A program made the position numbers and the translations under genes. The notes beneath the pieces are model-generated. The model made no database searches, was not told the DNA's origin, and saw nothing but the letters and a program-made list of their open reading frames with translations. Below are positions 45,369-57,100 of a stretch of DNA of 64,000 nt, one piece after another. Within the stretch, counting starts at the first letter, position 1; the number at the start of each line of letters is the position of its first letter. The DNA is from Isoetes taiwanensis (Eukaryota; Streptophyta; Lycopodiopsida; Isoetales; Isoetaceae), in assembly GCA_021234155.1 (NCBI GenBank), contig JAJEKV010000211.1, positions 992,001 through 1,056,000 on the forward strand. Direction: 5' to 3'.

Positions 45369-46223
45369 TTAACTAGCCGAGGTCTCATGCTCGGTCCTCA
45401 CCCTGATTGGACTCTTGATAACCAAATCACGTAATTGGAGCTTTGCAATTACCCGGGGTGGTAAGCTTACCGCAAATCCTCGCCTTGCTCCTCCGGCAAT
45501 CCCGCGACAATAAGGTTGAGAGGCGGCGTGCACGGATGTCTTGCTCCTCGCAGTACGCTGATTCCCCGAGCCACCCGGCCTGGTATGGGGGTGCTGGTGC
45601 AGATGATTGTGGTGCACTCGGGACTGCGTTGCACCTCCATTCAAGGTCCCTGCATCTCTTTGGCTCGTAAGTGGGCCATATGGTTCTCTATATGTGAGCA
45701 TCTTTCGACATCTCCTGCTGTCACGCCTTTGCTTCATCAGGAATTGGAGCCTGCCCTTGACCGCTTCACATCCTTTTCCCTAGCATCTATCAGGCCAGCC
45801 ATGCTTGTGACTTGTACTGTCTGGCCGCAATAACCCCTTCATGTCAGCCCGTGCTTTATGCATGTCTTCCATCCCTGGCTGGTGGACCTTATCAAGCGGT
45901 GCCCCATCTCCGTGACTAGCCGTGTTGTTGCTTGTATCTCCCTCTTATCGGTCATCTGACCTTTTGGGCTCCCCTGCAATCATAATCCCCGAGCGAACTT
46001 CCACAAGGGAAATTAAACTCCTTCGCTGGAGAAGCCGCTTCTTGAGCTGCAGCCCCCGGCGGATGGTCAGTGATGACTCAAGCTTGCCGACTTTAGCACG
46101 GAGGGAACAGGCCTGTTCACATACAACCGATTGCCTCAAACTGTGATACACGCTCCGATGGAGCGAGGTATCCAAATTCGCGGCTCTTTTCTTCAACGCG
46201 TGCATGCTATCAGGGGTTGCCAT
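45369..46223 (-). pseudogene. LINE ORF1 remains
   Basis: A start at 46,223 (MATPDSMHALKKRAA) leads into a heptad-like leucine- and arginine-rich segment expected of an ORF1 coiled coil. Further down, near 45,520-45,480, the frame reads LIVAGLPEEQGEDLR, typical of the strand-loop region of LINE ORF1 RNA-binding domains. Frames shift several times. Confidence 0.55.
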
Positions 46224-46477
46224 AGAGGGCCGGGACTGTCAGGTGGATTCCGTCGACTAAAACAGAGGAGGACATAAGAAAGTAGAAAAAAGTGGCATAT
46301 TATCTATATCTATATATATTATCTATAGTAGTGAAGTCGAAATGAGATGATAGTTTGTGCCGCATTTTGATCATTAGTTTTGTTGTATTTTAAGAATGTA
46401 AAGGCAGTTAAAAGCGTTACGCCTGGATTTATGGGAACTACAATCTTGAGAAGAGTTGGGGAAACAATGATAAGACA

Positions 46478-47181
46478 TTACTTTTTATTGGTTTTCCTCA
46501 AATCGTCTCTTCTAACATGCTTGGAATCAACTTTCGATTTGCTTTTGATCTGAATGGTAGCTTTTCGATTTTCTTCTGACATGGCAGGAATGGACGGTTG
46601 ACTAGTAGATGCTGTGAGATTGGGTGTGGGAAGGTCTTGGATAGAACTGGTTTGCCTTTCTCTTGGAAAAACTAGTCGCGCTTGGTGACATCGTTGAGCA
46701 GCTCCTAAAGTGTCATAAAACACAGGAGTTGCATGGCACTGACTGCTCCCGCTAAGAGTAGTATCAGGTAGCGAAATCGATGGTGATGGAGTGATTTGTG
46801 CCCAGGGGGCTGTCTGCACTGGATTAGGGGAGATGGACTAAAGCGAACTAGAGGAGGGAGTCTGAGCTCGTCTTCGGGTGGTGGAGTGAACTGAATGGCT
46901 GGAGGAAAGTTGTGTTGTTCTGTGGGTTGTGTTGGAGTAAAATGCATTGGTGGGAGCAAACGATATTCAGAAGCAGGAGATGGTGAAGTAAACTGTACTG
47001 GTGGTGGAAGCTGACGTGTATAAACGGGAGGGCTAGGACTTTGAATGTCAGAGTCAGAAGTATCCTGGCTAGCATTAGCTTCTGAAATATTCGTAATAGG
47101 ATTAGCTTCCGTTGGCATTGGGCAGGGTATGAAAAGCATGGGAGGAGAAAGCCTGTGAGCAGGACGGGGTGGCTCGGCCAT
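46478..47181 (-). pseudogene. Copy B: N-terminal part of proline-rich DUF7869-type protein
   Basis: The gene starts MAEPPRPAHRLSPPM at 47181. The repeated PPVQFTSP, PPMHFTP, PPAIQFTPPP and PPLVRFSPSP units define a proline-rich repeat domain. A frameshift near 46,780 divides it from a second frame that continues with CHATPVFYDTLGAAQ and SSIQDLPTPN, as in copy A. Similarity to copy A ends near 46,580; the DUF7869 core is absent, so the copy is truncated. Position and direction relative to the plus-strand gene at 48.3 kb are the same as in copy A. Confidence 0.72.
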
Positions 47182-47200
47182 TGAGCAAGTAGACTCAGAT

Positions 47201-47280
47201 GGTATAAATTTATACGAAATAGAAGCACAACTGGTGATGGACCTGTATAAATTTATACAGAGACGGTATAAATTTATACG
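47201..47280. repeat. Copy B palindromes near the proline-rich gene start
   Basis: Palindrome units start at 47201, 47244 and 47265, just upstream of the minus-strand ATG at 47181. Copy A has its counterparts at 10098-10190. Confidence 0.85.
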
Positions 47281-47309
47281 AGAAATTCAGATTACCATAT
47301 AGGATTGCT

Positions 47310-47498
47310 ATGGATAAATGCTATATGAAAGTGCACATAGCAGAAGTACTTAAGGGCGGCCGGGGCGCATCCATTTCCTGTATACGCTGTTTGGATTCGA
47401 AGGCGCTCGCGATCCGCCTTATATATTGCCCCTATTTGCTTCTCCGAACAGCTATAAGCAAGTCTATACGGACATGGCCACGTAAGTCTCCAACCTAG
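47310..47498 (+). other. Copy B version of the shared short ORF
   Basis: Counterpart of 10,226-10,414 in copy A, starting MDKCYMKV. Ends with a stop right after KSPT. See the copy A entry for interpretation. Confidence 0.3.
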
Positions 47499-47571
47499 AC
47501 TCTTTTAATTCTGTTACTGTGCTTCTGTCGTCAGTCTATTCGTATGATTTAATACTGATGCTTTTCTCCCT

Positions 47572-47903
47572 GGTATAAATTTAAACAGAGGAGGTGGTCT
47601 CTCGATATAAATTTATACCGCGAGAGTTCTACCTCGGTATAAATTTATACCGAAAGAGGCTCAAGTGGTATAAATTTATAGTGTGCGAACTCTTGTGGTA
47701 TAAATTTATATCGTTTGCAGTACCCTCGCGGTATAAATTTATACCGACGGTATAAATTTATACCGTTTGCGCACGGGGTATAAATTTATACCGCTTGAGC
47801 CTCTATCGGGATAAATTTATCCCCTCTGTGTTCTTTCGGTATAAATTTATACTGAGGCAGAACTCTCGCAGTATAAATTTATACCGTGAGACCACCTCCT
47901 CTG
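47572..47903. repeat. Eleven-palindrome array folded into a ~318-bp giant inverted repeat
   Basis: Sixteen-bp units start at 47572, 47604, 47636, 47667, 47697, 47730, 47749, 47777, 47808, 47838 and 47870. The spacers are also mirror-related: CAGAGGAGGTGGTCTC (47586-47601) matches GAGACCACCTCCTCTG (47888-47903), GCGAGAGTTCTACCTC matches GAGGCAGAACTCTCGC, and GAGGCTCAAG matches CTTGAGCCTC. One arm has an extra ~30-bp unit. The centre lies near 47,745. It is non-coding and sits between the divergent genes. Confidence 0.92.
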
Positions 47904-47919
47904 GAACGTATGAAATCAT

Positions 47920-48270
47920 ACGTTTTTTATAATAGTGGTGTGTTTTAGAGGCTAAAGCCACCGAAAAAGGGGTATAATAACCCCAAATTGAGGTCCTTTA
48001 AGGCACCATTTCTAGGACTAAAGTAATTAGAAATTTGAGATAAATTCAGTTTCCTGAAGTTAAAGAGATGTTTTTACGCCTTTTCAGCACCAAACTTGTC
48101 CTTAAAGGAAAAGGTCAGTCCTCGGCGAAGCCACAATCCTAAGAACTAAAGGATGATACATGGTATGTGCAAAGGGGAGCGAGAGAACACTATCCCACTG
48201 ATGCCTACGTGTACCTGTACAATAAGACATGAAGGGGGAAGTTCAAGCCTGAGGATTACACCCCGCATGC
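47920..48270 (+). other. Copy B upstream coding remains of the ParB-like gene
   Basis: From about 48,150 one frame reads DDTWYVQRGAREHYPTDAYV and then YLYNKT before a TGA. The DAYVYLYN string is like the opening strand of a BAH domain. The same portion is missing in copy A because of the inserted segment. Before 48,150 the DNA is non-coding. Confidence 0.35.
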
Positions 48271-48273
48271 GAA

Positions 48274-49480
48274 ATGACAAGCTTGACGTCCACAGTAAAT
48301 GAGGATGAGATATTAATGAACTATGTGAACGATGAAGGAGACATCGAGTACATTCTGAGTAGCAGAATGTTTCGGATCACTATGTGCAAGCCAAAAGATG
48401 TCTACGACTACGAGTACATCTCGGAAAATAACAAGCTTGGTTATCTAAGTGTGCGCTGTTCCTTCTGTTCTTTGTGTCTTCTCCGTATAAATTTATACCG
48501 ACATCGGACTAATTACTTGTTCTTACTATAGGATGTAGTAGACATTCTGTCTTCATGACTCTCTGTGATGAGAGCGTTATGGTCAAAGGCTTATGGCACC
48601 CACATGCTAAGGAGGATGTGAAGAAAGAGAGCGAGTCGAAAGAGGAGGAAGAGGAGGTAATGAAAGGGAAAGGCAAGAGGAAATCCCTGGTTTTGAAAGC
48701 ACAAGCCACAAAGAAGTCCAGAACCACAAAGGCCTTGACAATCGAGGAGTCGGCAAAAGCACTTCAAAAGGCTCCTGGGGCTGATATTGTTTTGAAACCC
48801 TCAGACAGATCAAGTGCTATCTTGAAAAGGGTTAATGAGACGAAGCTGTTGAGGCAAACAATATCATTGACACTAAGGATGATCAAGAGGCCACCAAAAA
48901 ATGAGGATGGGTCAGAGTGCTTCAAGTGAGGAAGTTATACGCGGCACATGTGTCTATCCTGAAGCAGAGATTCCGAAGAAATCCACATGCACATGTGTTG
49001 CCACTTGTTGTGATGGTAGACAGAATGCAGGTTTAGGAGCTCAGGCACTACAGGAAGGCTGACTTCGAGGACTACACTTACTATGTGCTTAGTGGCACAC
49101 ACAGTTATAAGGCGAGGAAAGAGCTATCTAAAGAGGAAAGCAGGAACCAGGTCTGGAAGAGCGTGGAAGCCCACATATGCGTGGGGTTGACAGACAAAGA
49201 GGCTAAAGTCATTGCCGTGAACCACAACCTCGACAACGACTTCAGGTTGAAGATGAGCCTTATAGATAAGATCTGCTTCATGCACATAGAGTATGTCGAA
49301 TTCAAATAAATGCATGGAGAGAATTTCAAGAAGCGGAAGAACAAGCTCCAGGAACTTCGGGAGGCCTGTGTGACTGAATGTTGCCTGAGCGACAATTCTG
49401 ATAAGAAGCTCAACATGGCAGTGAAGCAATATGACAACTACTTTCAACTTGTTTTCAGAGATGGCCAGTAAGAACAATTC
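48274..49480 (+). pseudogene. Copy B: BAH-like and ParB/sulfiredoxin-like protein, broken
   Basis: The first ORF (from 48,274) matches copy A exon 1 and ends NNKLGY at 48,444, but the splice donor is CT instead of GT. After the acceptor (CTATAG/GATG, 48,531/48,532) the frame loses one base, then gives VMVKGLW and PHAKED and the charged linker. From about 48,926 it reads VRKLYAAHVSILKQRF and HVLPLVVMVDRMQV, a TAG, then DYTYYVLSGTHSYKARKELS. GLTDKEAKVIAVNHNLDN follows. The layout of a hydrophobic strand ending in LP-V-V-V, then an L-x-G-x-H-x-x-x-A motif, then a helical D-x-E-A-K-x-x-A segment resembles ParB N-terminal domains. A TAA after VEFK (49,307) is shared with copy A. The methyltransferase part is absent. 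Confidence 0.68.
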
Positions 49481-49561
49481 TAGCCCTTACTCTCCTTTCA
49501 ATTTGAGTTTGTTTCCAAGTCATCTAGAACGTGTAGATCAGATGGAAATCAACGTGCCTCC

Positions 49562-49716
49562 GGTGTAAATTCATACGGTGGCCACTGCTGTTTGAGCTCG
49601 TACCCTGGCAGGAAGCAGTATAAATTTATACCGTGGCATGGACCGGTAAAAATTTATACTGCCGCCTGGAGCGATATAAATTTATACCGGTCCAGGCCAC
49701 GGTATAAATTTACACA
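49562..49716. repeat. Copy B downstream palindromes at exact 28-bp spacing
   Basis: Units start at 49617, 49645, 49673 and 49701 (28 bp apart), with a degenerate one at 49562. This is the counterpart of 14,074-14,201 in copy A and has the same period. Homology to copy A ends just after the last unit, so copy B stops where the methyltransferase exons should begin. Confidence 0.9.
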
Positions 49717-49719
49717 AGG

Positions 49720-52225
49720 CCCCCAAAAATGAACTACTATATATAACTGATACTAGATCATCTAGAAACCATGATGTACGTGGTTTTTTATGCATGAATT
49801 TATTTGACAGAAAAAAACCACTTATCATAATGGTTCGACAAAAGTGATGGTGGTTTATGATATGGTTATCAATACTAGTTATGAATGTAACATGGTTTGT
49901 TAAACTGATGTGGTTTATGAGATAGTTTCATGCACAAAATAATGGTTCATTAATACTAGTGATGGTCTTTGGAAACCATCCTAAATTTGACATTGTTTTG
50001 GAGGCTAGTTTAATTAAGTCCAACGTTGAAGTGAAATGCTTATTCATGCTCTTTTGGAATCTTAAGGTCACGAAATGCCATTTGTAAAAAGTTTATCTTT
50101 CAAAGCTTTAAAGATTTTCAAGAAAATGCTCTTTGTCTTTCAATTGCTAACATAGATCCATCCAAAAACTTAGATGGTATATTTTCATAATGTTACAGTA
50201 ATCGATGGGGACCGTGAAGAAACATTGTTTAGTATGTTCATGTATCCAAAGATGGGTAAGATCCGTAAATGGATAAATTGCAATATAGACAACTCCAACA
50301 ATTAGATTACCACTTTAATTATGGTTTTATTATTTTTAGATTGAGGGTGACCAGATAAGGGGCAATTCGTAGTGCTTCCTACCTTATTTCATCCATAAAA
50401 AATATAGCAATTATGGAGCACCAATATCGACAACTGGCTAACTTGCAATGTATTCATTATGAGTCAGGCAATTCAAGTTTATTGAATTAGGGCAAGAAAT
50501 CACAAGGTTCAATTTTTATTTTCAATCGTTTCAATGTGTTACATAGGCAGCTTTTAGCAAAGAAAAAAAAGAAATTGAAAGAACTGTTTGGAATTTATTT
50601 TTGCTATCCATGAAGGCAAAACCAATATAAGGGAGAGCCAATAAGCTTATTACTGTGTAGGATTATCCCCACCGTTCTCACAAAGGGTTCTCAAAGGCAA
50701 AAGTTTGATAGTAATAAAACTTACTTAAGAAAGGGAATATTTACATGTCAATATGTTCCATGTCGACTCAATTGGGACTTTGGTCAAGAACCTCCATGAT
50801 ATAAAATGCTAATTACCATCACCTCAGATGTCTACAAAAGTACATGCAATGATTGGTTAGATGTAAATAAGCTAGCATAATTTGTTGTGGTAGTTACAAT
50901 TGTTGAACAACTTTAAAGAACATGGTGTTCATCTTCATGTTTTCCATTTGGCAACATGCACTTATTGTTTTGACATGGTTCATTAGCCCATTGATCCATG
51001 GCCATTTCAGTTTTAAGTTGGTGTGCAGTTGTGCTATAATTGCAATTGTCTTGCATCTCTTTATGGGCAAGTGTGGTAACGGATATTCATGTGGCCCATA
51101 GGATTAGCTCTCTTTTTGTAGTGTCCCATCTTAACTATTTCTATGGTATTGGCATCCCAAGCCTTGCCTAAAAGCCATTCAATCAAATGATGCTTCCAAC
51201 TAGTGAGCTCTGCATTGCTATCCCAGTACACGCACATGTTCAGAAACATTCTATTTCAAGAGCCAACCTTTGCATTCCTACTTCCAACAGGCTTTAAAAG
51301 CATATATCCCTCTAAAGGATGTCTTTGAGGGAACATATAGCACCTGGAAGTATGCAAAAATATTTTCACTCATAATTAACCTCTTTCAATCTTGCATATA
51401 TCTATATTAGAAAAAATCGATCTTGAAGATTCAAAGATTTAGATTATTTTTATTGATCTCCAGACAGACAGATAGGCAGGCGGGCGAGTGCGCGGGCAGG
51501 CAGATAGACAGGGGTTTTTAACATCCACACGTATTTTGCAAAACCATCATTGGCCAAGTAACATCTAAAAAATGTCTACACTATGAAGTAGAGGCATAAG
51601 GAAGCATATATGGTATAAACAACACAAGGAGGTATCTTTATTTTTGCAGTTTATTTGCCTTGCGAGAAAGGCTATGTATTTCTTTCGGGAAAATGCAATT
51701 CAAATTATTCTTTATGACAAAAGAATATCAATCTTGGTGCTACTCACATGACCTAGACAATATTTCTTCATCTACATATTGTGACTTGTACGACAAACAA
51801 GATATGTCCAAGAAGGTCATTCTAGTGGTTGTAAAAAAGGTCATTCTAGTGGTTGTAGGATCATCACACATGTGAAGAAATATGAAAAACATGCTATGCA
51901 ATTTGACAATTCAGACAAGTGTTAGACGATTTAGGGATTGCTTGCTAGAAATTTGAACTTGACTAAATATTGAGATCAATAAACAACACCCGCATGCACC
52001 ATGGCCTAATAGGAGTTGACAATGCACATGGACTTTATTTGTGGGATAATGGCCTTCACTTTGCTTGTCATGGAAACATGGAACACAAGAATGCGCTAGA
52101 ATTAAAGACATTGCAAGAAATTAGCGGAAGCAACTAGGAAACAATAACACTAGAGTTTAACCCAATATAAGGGGAGCGCCAAAACCCGTTATCCAAAAAA
52201 AATAGCTTTGGGCGGACATCATGTG
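49720..52225. other. AT-rich DNA, no gene recognised
   Basis: No coding signal. Short features are a CAGA/GGCA-type microsatellite at about 51,462-51,512 and a two-unit 25-bp tandem repeat (AAGGTCATTCTAGTGGTTGT) near 51,813-51,857. Confidence 0.5.
51462..51512. repeat. Imperfect (CAGA/GGCA)n microsatellite
   Basis: CAGACAGACAGATAGGCAGG and continuing GGCA/GACA variants over about 50 bp. Confidence 0.8.
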
Positions 52226-52229
52226 TATT

Positions 52230-53195
52230 ATAGAATAGAATATGATTTTATAGTCCGCGAGGAGACCAAGCGGCCTATGGGACCCAAGTACAAAGAGAAA
52301 CGTGCCCGGTATTACTACCCGGGATTAAAAACCCATAGCCAGAAGGGTTTTGGAGGAAAAACCTTAGTAGCAATAAGGATCTTTTGACATCTTTCTTCTG
52401 ATTATATACATAATCACAAGCACGGTGAGGTTAATGTGGACGGGGGGCATAAGCGAGTCGGCGTATCCATTACCTCACGGAGTGCGATCCCAACAAGCCC
52501 TCACGGAGTAGTGCTTCGTTAGCTCATGCAAGGCTTTGATGGGGCACAAGCTTAAAACATCACAGAGCAGGATATGCTCGTCTGGCCGAACGGGCACGGA
52601 GGCGTGACTTTCATCCTCAATGGCGCCTGTTGGCGGCATTGGCGGACTCTGTCCTCAGCGGCTCCGAATCCATCTCCCTATCTCAATGCGGAGGTGGTGT
52701 GCACTGTCTTGAATGGGAAGCAATCATCTGCGCTTTTTTTCATGGGTAGATGGGTGCCACAGGTAGTGGTGTGGGCCCTGCGTGAGCATGGGATTAACCT
52801 TTGTCGATAATTTGCCACCTTGACATGTGAGGGCCTGCATCCCAAAGCTTGGCCATGAAGCAAGCATCAAATCTTGCTTCAGGCGGTAGCGTTCCTTCGG
52901 TGTATATTGGTCCACATGCATTGTGCTGCATTCCATAGCGAGAACCTTTGGGCTTGCTTGTCTTTCCAGCCGAGGGCTTTGAGTTATTGCGGGCCCATCG
53001 CTAGCTGCCAAAGCAAAAGGTTGGGCAGCAGGGCTTCATCCATAGCCACCACCTTACGGGAGTAAAATAGCGTGGCCGTTCAGTAGCGACCCTCGTAATG
53101 GAAGGAAGCTGTCTCTCTGGGCAAAGATGCGATATGGGGCCGTGGATTTTCTCCGGTGCAGGGCCAAGAAGGCCTTACGTACGCTCTAGATCGTC
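52230..53195 (-). mobile_element. Second LINE fragment (3' part)
   Basis: The block at 52,255-52,385 shares motifs with the 3' end of the LINE at 41,480-41,640: ACTACCGGGAT-like, then a GGGTTTT/GGAGGAAAAACC pair. Further minus-strand ORFs (near 52,724-53,011) are plausible C-terminal LINE coding. Its right edge at about 53,195 abuts a gypsy integrase that begins in mid-gene, so the LINE insertion or a later deletion removed the rest of that gypsy copy. Confidence 0.45.
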
Positions 53196-53197
53196 CC

Positions 53198-53955
53198 ATT
53201 CCATTGACAAGTGCCAATCACGGATACCACGACAAGTTTCCTCTCTTGTCTAATATATGTGCTAGGTTTGGAGTACCATTGAAGATTGTTTTACGAGGAG
53301 GAGCGCCCTTTATGAATGAAGTAATAGACAAGCTACCCAATTGCTTGAGATAAGACACACAAAAAGTTGCGCACTACCCTCGGGGAAATGGCGAGGCGGG
53401 GAATCCACCAATAAAACTTCGATATCCATTATGAAGAAGGCCGGTAGATAGGTTTCAAGAAGGCTGGCATACAAAGTTGATCTATGCCCTTTGGTCCCTC
53501 TGAGAACCACTTATAAAGTGGCTATAAAAACACTGCCTCTATTGTGTATGGTACTAGTGTCATTCTACCCTTTGAGTTAGGTACTTTTCGCCAAGGACAA
53601 TGCAAATACAAGTCAAAAGTGAAGAAGATGCTATGCAGTGCGGGCTCTGGCCGGATGCTAGCTCTTGAGGAACTTCAGAGATAAGACTCTCTGGTGATAA
53701 GCCGAACACAAGATGAAGATCAAGAAGAAATTTGACAAACAAGCAGTAGAAGTCAACTATCAGGTTGGTGATTTGGTGCTTAAGTTAGCTAGAAACAAAG
53801 ATCCCACTCTAGGTAAGTTTTCTGCAAATTGGGAAGGTCCATTTGTCATTTCTTCACATGCTGGAGTAAACTCATATTACTTACAGGAGTTAGAGTCTGA
53901 GAGAATTTTGCCAAATCCTCTCAATGCACAACACCTGAAAGCTTATTGGATCTAA
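53198..53955 (+). pseudogene. Ty3/gypsy integrase, C-terminal part (truncated copy 1)
   Basis: Starts abruptly at PLTSANHGYHD, in the middle of the integrase core, followed by NICARFGVPLKIVLR. The C-terminal domain is better preserved: an open frame from 53,713 reads KKKFDKQAVEVNYQVGDLVL, then KFSANWEGPFVISSHAG (the GPF/Y-type module), and ends LNAQHLKAYW. The same region recurs at 61,405-62,160. Frameshifts occur between the core and C-terminal parts. Confidence 0.85.
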
Positions 53956-55980
53956 ACTAGCTAATGCTAGGTAGTATAGTTGTAGGTAGTCAAAAAGGGG
54001 TTGGAGTAGTTAAAATTGTTCTAGATATAATTTGCTAACACTATGGGAAGAAAACAATAAAAAGAAGAAAAGTTGAAAAGAAAAAATATGCGTTTTGATC
54101 TCTAACATTGTCACTTGCAGGTTCATTAGTTGTTACATTTTAAAGCCGACCAAAAAACCATTGCTTCCTAAAGTTGTGCTCATATCACGGGAACTCAAAA
54201 CATCATGAGCAGTTCTTTGAAACATCTTGTGATGAATGCGGGATTGAAGTACTAATCTGAGTCACCATGTCACTTGCAGGACCATCCTAGTCTTCCATAC
54301 CATTCTTTTTTCATTTATTGGCCTCCTACTCATATAAGCCTTACTCCTACTTTTATTCATCACCTCACAGGCTGCTATTCACCCACATTGCATCATAAAA
54401 AGACCTCTAACTCTCTACTTCATGTCACTTGCGGGATCATCCTTTACTCATTGCTTGACTTTATACCCTTGTCATTTTTTCTTTTGGGCAAATTTGCGGG
54501 ACCATTACACCTTCTAGAATGTGTGCGCACCCTTCCATAACATTCTAGCACCATCCACCAAGTCATTTCTTCAAGATCCCTACAAGAATGGGTAATTTGA
54601 AATCCTAAAAGTATCAAAGTTTTATTCACAAGATCATTGAAGCTGATTTTGGGCGTTCCCCCAAGTTTCAACACTTATGGGAAGTCAAAAGAACATGGTA
54701 GCTTGAGACCCTACAAGTCACAAATGTTCAAAAAGTTCTTGTGTTCAAAAGTTCGCGAATTCATCACCAAAATGTGAAGTACACATAGTTCTATCAGTTT
54801 CCTATTCGGCACCATTTTCCATTTATGAAGACCTCAAAGAAAACCTTATATTATCTAGGAGCGGGAAATGCATTGATTTGGCATTCACTCTCATATATTT
54901 GCACTTTTAGGATGCTTTTATCTTTGCATTCTAAAAGCTCGATATTTGAGAACAAGATAATTCAGATCCAGGATGTCGGGAGGAGTTTTAACGAGGTTTC
55001 AAGGGGGACCAGCCATTTTTTTTTTGGGCAAAAGATGTTGCCCCTTGAAGTCAACAACATGAAGAAAAGATGAAGATATGAAGAAAATTCTAAGTATTGG
55101 AGGAGCTATTAAGGAAGGTATCGGGGCTGAAAGAGAATCTAGGCGGTGAGCACCCTTGCCAAATCCTTTAGCCAAAACTAGCCACCCCTTGATTTTTTCC
55201 CAAATTTTTGAGCCTATCTCCTATTTTTCCTTGAATTTCCCCTATCATTTTGGCCAAATATTCCCCAAAAATGCCTAAAATCTATACCTTTGCCAAGTGG
55301 CATCCTAGTCATCATCCTAAAGTGCCAAAGATGTCAAAAAGTCAAGTGAAAGTCAAAATAAAAAGTCAAAAGGCACACTTTCCAAAAAATACCCTTGCCA
55401 TGTCATCAGAGTCAAAATGCCACCTAGGATGGCCACCTTGCTCACCAAAATGCTTTGTCATCCAACTTTGGTTATATCTTTGCCACTTGGGTCAAAATCA
55501 TGCCACCTCATCAAAAATGTCAAGGGGCATTTAAAATTTCGAAAATCCACTTGGGCAAAAAGCCATGTTTGACCTTGCCACATCATCCTTCATTATGCCA
55601 AGTCATCATTTCATCATGTCCAGTCACCATTGATTCACCTTTTTTTAGCCAAAAAATCAAAGTGCCATTTTTCAAAACTTGACCACATCACCATGTTGCC
55701 CCAATGAAAATATGCCACCTGGCACAAAAAAATTTCAAAAAGACCTTATATAGACCTTTGAATTCCAATTCTTGGGAATCGTGCCCTTTGAAAAAATATA
55801 AAAAAAATTGTCCTATTCTACCCCGACCTAGATTCCTTTTCATTAATCACCCCCCTCCACGTGGCTCGCAGTGTGGGGCGGTGGGAAATACCGAATCCGT
55901 GGGCAAGAACCGTCAATTTAATAGTTTGCACGGATCGAGCTATATATACCAGTGACTTTTCAATTTAGGCACGTGGGATA
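53956..55980. repeat. Gypsy 3' untranslated region and LTR-like repeat, copy 1
   Basis: This ~2-kb non-coding sequence after the integrase stop recurs at 62,161-64,000 with small indels. A purine-rich stretch at about 54,045-54,092 could be the polypurine tract. Inside, GTCACTTGCAGG-type motifs recur at about 54,112, 54,270 and 54,425, and GCCAAGTCATC/GCCACCT motifs repeat near 55,300-55,720. Because copy 1 precedes the gag of the next element, it probably acts as (or contains) that element's 5' LTR; exact TG...CA ends and a primer-binding site were not found. Confidence 0.7.
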
Positions 55981-55989
55981 TATCCGCTG

Positions 55990-57100
55990 AAGAAAATCCG
56001 GCAGAAAAACCATTGGGGTTCTATGATTCTCGGCTTCCGCACTTTGAATGATGGCGAAGCGGCACGACCATAGCAGGACTTCCGGAACCAATCGAATCAT
56101 GAAGAGGATGCGAATTAATGGAGATCATGCCAGAAACGAGCATTGCCTATTTTTGGGAAAAAAGAGTTCGTGGCCATATGAAGACAAATTGGAGCTCTAA
56201 CTACCACGACACAGGTCTATAAAGATGATGAGGCGGTATTCAATCAAGGAGAGGAGATTTTTGATTAGAAACCGCCCTTGTTCTTGAAAGCAAAAAGATT
56301 TTGGAAGTTTCGATACAAATTCTATTTCGAGAGTGATCGAATGGATTACGACAAAGTGTATTATGTTCCTAAGATAATCGAGAAAAGTTTTCTTGAGCAA
56401 TCCATGGTGTTTCCCCTTTTCTTCAATCGATTTTCGAGTGTTTTTCAAAAAAATAGTTTTTTCCCATTTTTTATGTGCGGTCCGCCACGGCGAACTTTAA
56501 GAAAGAATTTCCATCAATCTGATCAACAAATGAGTTGAAATCAATTCAAACTATCGATATCACCTAGATTTGGCTAAACTAATAGCTATTCTGCGAATTT
56601 GCTCAAATATTTCATTTGCATTCAAAGGAAGTTTATTTGCATCGAGCTTTTCTTGATCATTTCCTGCGTTATTCTGAAAACATCCAGATCCATACACTGC
56701 ATTCACATATCACCTTATTTCCTCACATTTGCACCTCTCTTCTCATCTTTTCTCATCCCCTCACCACACATTTGGCTCTCTGCACCCTAAACACAGAATT
56801 TGGCAAGTATCTTTTAGAAAATCCCACAATTTAGAGATTTGTGCATCGCAGGTTTTGCAAGGATTCCGTGAAAGGCAACATCTTTTGGAGTCCCTCAAGG
56901 GATTCTCTAAAAACTCTTGCAAAAGACTTGAGAGCCCTCATGGTGGGGCCTCAAGGAAGGCTGAATACAGAGATATGGATGGTAATGGGGAGCCTAGCCA
57001 TCTTGAAGATATGCCTCACGGGCACGGAGTAGCGGCCTTGCCCGGCGTGGCCGGCCGGCGACACCTCTAGGCAACTATCTTGACCCTATCTTGGGTTGGA
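55990..57100. other. Gypsy leader region, no confident gene
   Basis: Between the LTR-like repeat and gag. Short ORFs near 56,278-56,538 and 56,729-57,070 have no recognised domains. Probably untranslated leader. Confidence 0.4.

Larger units (their letters stand above)
41451..46250 (-). mobile_element. LINE (non-LTR retrotransposon), decayed
   Basis: Reading the minus strand from about 46,220: an ORF1-like region with a coiled-coil start (ALKKRAANLDTSL), an AP-type endonuclease with GDFNAHLG (near 44,490) and SDHYPL (44,147-44,162), and a reverse transcriptase. The RT has an FKIAYDTAPRDMLWRR-like segment (near 43,090-43,150), GCPLSPTLLG (42,930-42,975) and CDDVALLA (42,818-42,858) in place of YADD. 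The 3' end is a (TTCC)n microsatellite on the minus strand (41,451-41,472 plus), a tail type common in RTE-like LINEs. Many frameshifts are present. The region is GC-rich relative to its flanks. Confidence 0.82.
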
